DNA from: Sodiomyces alkalinus F11
Lineage: Eukaryota > Ascomycota > Sordariomycetes > Glomerellales > Plectosphaerellaceae
Assembly: GCF_003711515.1 (NCBI RefSeq)
Contig: NW_021167081.1
Coordinates: forward strand, 2,722,483 to 2,786,482
Direction of reading: 5' to 3'
Length of the DNA: 64,000 nt
The position numbers and the translations under genes were made by a program. Of the stretch, positions 59,064-64,000 are shown piece after piece. Every line of letters starts with the position of its first letter. Position 1 is the stretch's first letter. Below the pieces are notes generated by a model. The model worked only from the letters and a program-made list of their open reading frames with translations, did not search any database and was not told the DNA's origin.

Positions 59064-59074
59064 CGTATAAGATT
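59064..59074. repeat. Target site duplication of LINE3, right copy (ACGTATAAGAT)
   Basis: Identical to 52735-52745. The first A overlaps the end of the poly-A run, so the true length is 10 or 11. Confidence 0.88.
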
Positions 59075-62000
59075 AATAGCGTTTATTAGGTTAAGGACTT
59101 CCTATAGTAAAGTCCTATCTAGAAGGCTAAGGCCGAGCGGGTTTAAGGCACTTTTATTAAGGACTCCGAGCTTTACAGTATTATCCTTACTATTCAATAT
59201 AACGATATCTATATATTTATCGCTAATAAGCTTAAGATCCGAGGCACTAATTTAAGAAACATAGTTAAGAGCTATAGGCTGCTTTCGGAAATACTACGCG
59301 GGTAGTCTACGGATATCTAGGAAGTAAAGGATAAACCTATAGATAGAGATACTATACTAGGTATAGCTATATCTCATTAGCCTAGGAGTACCGCTTTCTA
59401 GCCTACGATATTAAGGCGGCCTATTATAGTCTAGGAGTCTATAGCCTTCTAATCGGATATAGATAAGCTTACCGACCTCCCCGAGAAGTATATTATTTCC
59501 CTTATTTATAATAAAGCTAAAGGCGTTAGGGGTATTATTACCTAGGTACTCGCCCTATTGAAGAGGATAGGCACGAACAAAGTTTAAGCCCTTCTTATTT
59601 TAAAGTCTAATCTAAAAAACGCCTTTTATACTATCCTTAAGCACCCCCCTTAGCCTACGATAACTACTTTAGTGTATTTCGCCGCCCCTGATTAGGCTAA
59701 TAATACCGGTTACTAGCCTAATAACGCCTAGTATACTAAGGAGATTTTCTATAAAGGACTCCGCCCTGGATATAATAACCGATATAACGATAACCGCCCG
59801 ACCTAGTAACACGATAACCGCCAAGGATAGCAGAGAGGTGCCTAGAATAACGGCTAGCCCCCTCTAGCTTATTACTACTATTATGGCTAGGAAGGGTATC
59901 GGAGAGATAACTACTCTATCCTAATCCACGATAACGCCTATAACCTAGTTAAGTAGTAATTCTCTGAGTATTTAGTTATAGATAAGAATGGTACCTAGGT
60001 AACCTATTTAAAGAGTAAGCTACGAGTTAATAAGTACTAGCTATACTAACGCCTTATACTATATTAGCTAGCTACTAAGCTTTATAGCCGATTTAAGGAA
60101 CTTATAGACCTTTATATTAAGACCTTCTAGCCCGCTACCATCTCCTATAAGACTATAGAGACTAATAGGCTTATAATTAAGTATATAGTTAAGTAGGCAT
60201 AGAAGTAGTAGGCCGGTTAGCGTAGTTAAGCTAACTAAGCCACTTAAGCCTTAAGAGTCACTAAGGTTACGGGATCTATTCACTTTATTACTACTAGAGT
60301 ATATACTACGTCTGTATCTCGATATACTTCGACTAACCCCTAGGACTCTTTTCGTACTACTAGGAGTGGTAGAATTAGTAAACCCACGCTAAAAGTTGCT
60401 AGTTCACCTAATTAGGCTAATTAATAGACCCTATCGACTCCGGAAAGCTCCTAGAGGGTTATAGAAATAGTTAATAATACCGATATAAATAACAGACTAA
60501 CCCCGAATTCGATAGCCCTTATATCTAGATCTACTACCACCTCGACTATTACCCGGCCTACCTCGCGAGCCTTAGCTTAGAAGGATACCCTTAATTTATT
60601 TAACTAGGAGGCTATTATATAGAAGGTCCGCGAAAAGAGGCTAAAGCACCTTTTAGAGATAGAGGTTAAGGTTCCTATAGTTTATTTCATCTTTACTAAT
60701 AGACCTATCATTGCAGACTATAAAGAGACGCTAAGATCGATCGGTACCTAGGTAAAGCCTCGTAAAGTTATCCGCTTAACCCCTAAAAAGACCTTTTTTA
60801 TAGACTCCCTACCCTTAGGACCCGAAGGTCTTATAGAGTTTATAAACACTATAACTATTACCCCTACGTCTGATAATACCCTATCTATTACACCCGCCCT
60901 AATAATTAATAAACTAAAGCCTCCTACTATTTACACTAAGTATATAACGATACGGGTTAGCCTAACTAAGCGAATAGTTAAGGCCTACCTTATAAAGGAT
61001 CGTTTTTACGTAGTTACTAATATAGGAGCTATCTTTAATACTATCCGGCTAGACCTTATAGAAAAGCTAGGATTACGGAGCCGTATCGGGAAACGTAATA
61101 TCACGATTAAGGGAATTAACGATATAGATAGGGTAAACTATACGGGATATCTAGAAAAGCACCTCTAGGTCGGGGACTAGTATAGGCCAATCTATTTTAT
61201 AGTAATTAAGGGGATAGGACCTAGAATACTTCTTAGCCTACTATTGGTACTTAATAGTTATACTTCTTTTACCTATAAAGACGGATAAGTCGATATAGAC
61301 TTTACTTACGGGGATACCCGTATTATCGTCCTTATCGCTAGTAAAGAATAGGTTAACGACCGGCCTTATAAATAAAGCTAACCTAAGTTTAAAGAGCAGG
61401 AGAAGCGTTAAGAGGAGGAGGATTTAATCGATCTAAGTATTAGATAATAGGGGGAGGACGGCGTCCCTTATAGTTAGTCCGGGGCCGTTACCTTAATATT
61501 AAGTAATGATAGGATTGGCGGTTCGCCCGATTAGGGGGTAAGGGAGGAAAAGGAGGAGAAGAAAAGCGATATGAATATTTTCTTTTACTTAGATAATAAG
61601 GATACTACCGCTTTAATAGCCGTCCTATTTACGGAGGAGGTAAAGCCCTTAATGAAGGGAGTTTATATAGCCTTAAGGGCGATACCACTAAATTAGGGCC
61701 GAGGATATAAAAAGTATATCGTGGAGGCTCCCTATATAATAACTACGACTATATAATAATAACTAATTTATACTAACTACGTGTCTTTTTCGACTTTTCT
61801 ATACTATTATTAGCCTAAGTCCCCTAATAGCCTCTTAGTCTTATATTTTCCGAAGGACCGGATAACGTAGGATAATTCCTAGATAAGAGCGCTTAAGGCT
61901 TTAAAGAAAAAGGAGCATAGTATAATTAGTATAGCCGCGGTTACGACGAAGAGGCTATAGTAGCCTAAAAGGAGGAAGTCCTAGGATCTTATTAAAGAAG

Positions 62001-64000
62001 CGTACTATCCCTCTAATCTTAAAAGCGTCTTTATTATATAGAAGCCTAAGGCTTTTAAGGTTTACCCTCTTAAGGACGTTCTGTTTAATAGAAGTGTCCT
62101 TAATAAAGACCCCTACTAAAAGAAGAATATCCTTATAGAAATTAAAGAGGAAGACTAGGAGCTAGAAGATAAGCGGTTCGTTAGCCTAATTATACTAAAG
62201 TTTTCTAAAATTATACCCTATTCGCGCTTTATACCCGAAAGACTTAATGCTATTCTAAAGACCATCGACTACTTAACCCCTAAGGGAAAGGAGCTCCTAA
62301 TACAGGTCCTCCTAAACCGCGAGGTAGCTATTACGTAGGACTAGACTAAGTATAACCGCCTTAACGAACGGGTAGCCCCTTTATAGAAGATTCGGGCGGT
62401 TCCTTATAAGGCGTGCTAGGTAAAGGGGATCCCTATCCCTAAGACTCTAGAGTCTATAGGTATGCAGGTAATAAAGGACCGCCTTAAAAAAGGTATAATC
62501 GAGGAGAGCTATATAGCCTACTATAACCCCTAGTTCCTAGTTAAGAAAAAGGACGGTAATATACGGCTTATTAACTCAGCTATTAAAATTAACGTAGTAA
62601 CCCTTTAAGATACTTTTATACCGCCTAGAGCCGACGAGTTCTCCGAGGATTTCGCTATATATAAGCTTATATCCCTTTTAGATCTTTTCTCCGGCTATAA
62701 TTAGGTTACCCTTAACGAGGAGTCTTAGGACCTAACTACCTTTACGACTATTATTAGACTCTTTAGAGGATATACCCGTCCTTAGAGGGTTATTAACTTA
62801 GTGGCTTAGTTTATACGTATTATAACCCGTATCCTTTATAACCTTATTCCCTAGTACTATAGACCCTTTATTAACGATATTATAGTAAAAGGACCGATGA
62901 CTACCTACGAGGATACCCAGATTAGACCTGGAATTCGCCGTTTTATAGCTAAGTATATCGCTAATATCGATAAAGTGCTTCTTAACGTAGAGCTAGCTAG
63001 AGGTATTATCGTAGGTATTAAAAGCTAGTAGTATTAGAAAGCAGCTATTATCGTATGCTATATTTACGGTACTAACAGTTATTCTTCTAAGTAGGCTAAG
63101 ATCGCGAAGGTCTAAGAGTAGGAAAGGTATGGTATAGTCTTTAACGTTTATTTATTCCTTAGTCTTATTACCTTTTACCGAGTCTAGATTTATAAGTTTG
63201 TTATTATCCCTAGACCCTTAACCGACCTACTACGGAAGAATACTGCCTTTCAGTAGGAGAAGCCTTAATAATATACTATAAACGCCCTTAAGAAAGCCCG
63301 TACTACTACCCTTATCCTAATTACTTTTTAGTACGCCGAAGGCTTAGGAGTTATCTATATTATTATTAACGCTAGTATAGATAGATAGAGTAAAATCCTC
63401 GGTTAGTATATTAAGGATACAAGAGCTATAGCACGATATAAAAGCGGTTATTAGTCTCTTATACAAAGGGTCTATAATACTAGTAAGCTAGAGCTAAGGG
63501 GAGTCCTAAGGACCCTTTAGCGCCTACGTAACTACCTTTATAGGGTTTACTTTATCCTTAAAACTAATACCTAAGCCCTCCTATCCTAGTTAAAAGGATC
63601 TACTATTAATATCCTTAATACCCTGATTACCCGATAGCTCGCTTAGATCCGGCTTTTTGACTTCGACGTTAAGTATATTAAAGGATCTAAGAATATTATA
63701 GCCGATAAACTCTCCCGGATAGCCGGAATATCCTTAAATTAGACTAATATTAATACCGAAGGAGACCTAGACGACTTTATAGATAATAGAATCTTCTTCA
63801 CGGAAGTCGAGAAATAATTCGATAAAGCTACCCGTGCATTCCTTAAGGATAGACTATTATAGACCCGAGTAACTAAGGCCGATTCGACCCCTAAATGCTA
63901 GATTAACGATAAGGATACCTAAGTTAACCTAATTAGGAGAGCCTACGATAAATCCAGATACTAAGGAAGGTAGGGTACTTATTACCGCCTCGCCGCTTAC
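59075..64000 (+). pseudogene. Gypsy3 gag-pol (gag end, protease, RT, RNase H), RIP-mutated, partial
   Basis: Gag runs to about 60900. The protease has Val-Thr-Asn-Ile-Gly-Ala at 61013-61030, where V-x-D-T-G-A is expected (Asp to Asn, Thr to Ile). RT lies at about 62430-62980 with LLDLFSGYN and the catalytic segment FIND at 62867-62878 in place of F-I-D-D. RNase H follows (INASID near 63370; KLELRGVLRTL near 63490; FDFDVKYIKGSKNIIADKLSR near 63660-63720). The sequence runs out of the window before integrase. Confidence 0.8.

Larger units (their letters stand above)
50734..64000 (+). mobile_element. Gypsy3: Ty3/Gypsy element, plus strand, split by LINE3 and cut by window end, RIP-mutated
   Basis: A probable 5' LTR begins TGTTATATAACCCCCC at 50734. 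Gag remnants run from about 51200 to 52745, are interrupted by LINE3 (52746-59063), and continue at 59075. Protease, RT and RNase H follow in the Gypsy order. Integrase and the 3' LTR lie outside the window. Its RT (DEFSEDFAIYKLISLLDLFSG region) differs clearly from Gypsy1, so it is another family. Confidence 0.75.

Overview
This is a window of a filamentous ascomycete (Pezizomycotina) nuclear genome. Two conserved housekeeping genes with short GT-AG introns (50 and 56 bp) sit in about 58 kb of transposon DNA that carries the signature of repeat-induced point mutation (RIP). In the repeats, CpA and TpG are largely replaced by TpA while CpG stays common. Coding frames are littered with TAG/TAA where Gln or Trp codons are expected. 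A hand count shows the contrast: the 60 bases from 32641 hold 12 TpA and 2 CpA+TpG, whereas the 60 bases from 46441 inside the RNA polymerase gene hold 3 TpA and 9 CpA+TpG. Genus and species cannot be fixed from this window.

Layout, left half. From 1 to 14249 there is a minus-strand Tad-like LINE (LINE1), cut by the window start. A complete Ty3/Gypsy element (Gypsy1, minus strand, 1909-10947, target duplication AAGAA) is inserted into it. Then come a Copia integrase fragment (14250-15010), an unclassified mutated block (15030-16900), a second LINE lineage on the minus strand (LINE4, about 16900-21550), AT-rich DNA with a 19-bp tandem repeat, and a Copia element (CopiaB, about 22460-27780, plus strand). 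A roughly 1-kb unmutated island at 27781-28793 holds naa20 (NatB catalytic subunit, minus strand, two exons). A foldback/MITE-like inverted repeat lies 98 bp upstream of its start codon.

Layout, right half. A complete Copia element (CopiaA, 29113-35362, target duplication GCACG) is inserted in the outer end of the foldback's right arm. It is followed by a truncated relative (CopiaD, 35376-36568), a 3' fragment of a Gypsy (Gypsy2, 36569 to about 39120), a truncated LINE (LINE2, about 39120-42532) and a lone Copia LTR (42533-42818). The second unmutated island, about 42819-47400, holds rpa2 (second-largest subunit of RNA polymerase I, plus strand, two exons). Downstream are a G-rich minisatellite, degenerate repeats, a Mutator-like DNA transposon with about 150-bp inverted ends (48004-50630), and a Gypsy element (Gypsy3, from 50734 past the window end). 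A complete Tad-like LINE (LINE3, 52746-59063, 11-bp target duplication, poly-A tail) is inserted into Gypsy3.

The most unusual signal is in the Gypsy elements with related LTRs. Between pol and the 3' LTR both Gypsy1 and Gypsy2 carry an extra open frame on the strand opposite gag-pol. It has a Cys-cluster-like N-terminal part and a Lys-rich or coiled-coil C-terminal part. In Gypsy1 a 59-bp GTAAGT...CTAAT...TAG intron joins its two frames exactly. No CRISPR array, rRNA gene or tRNA gene was seen.
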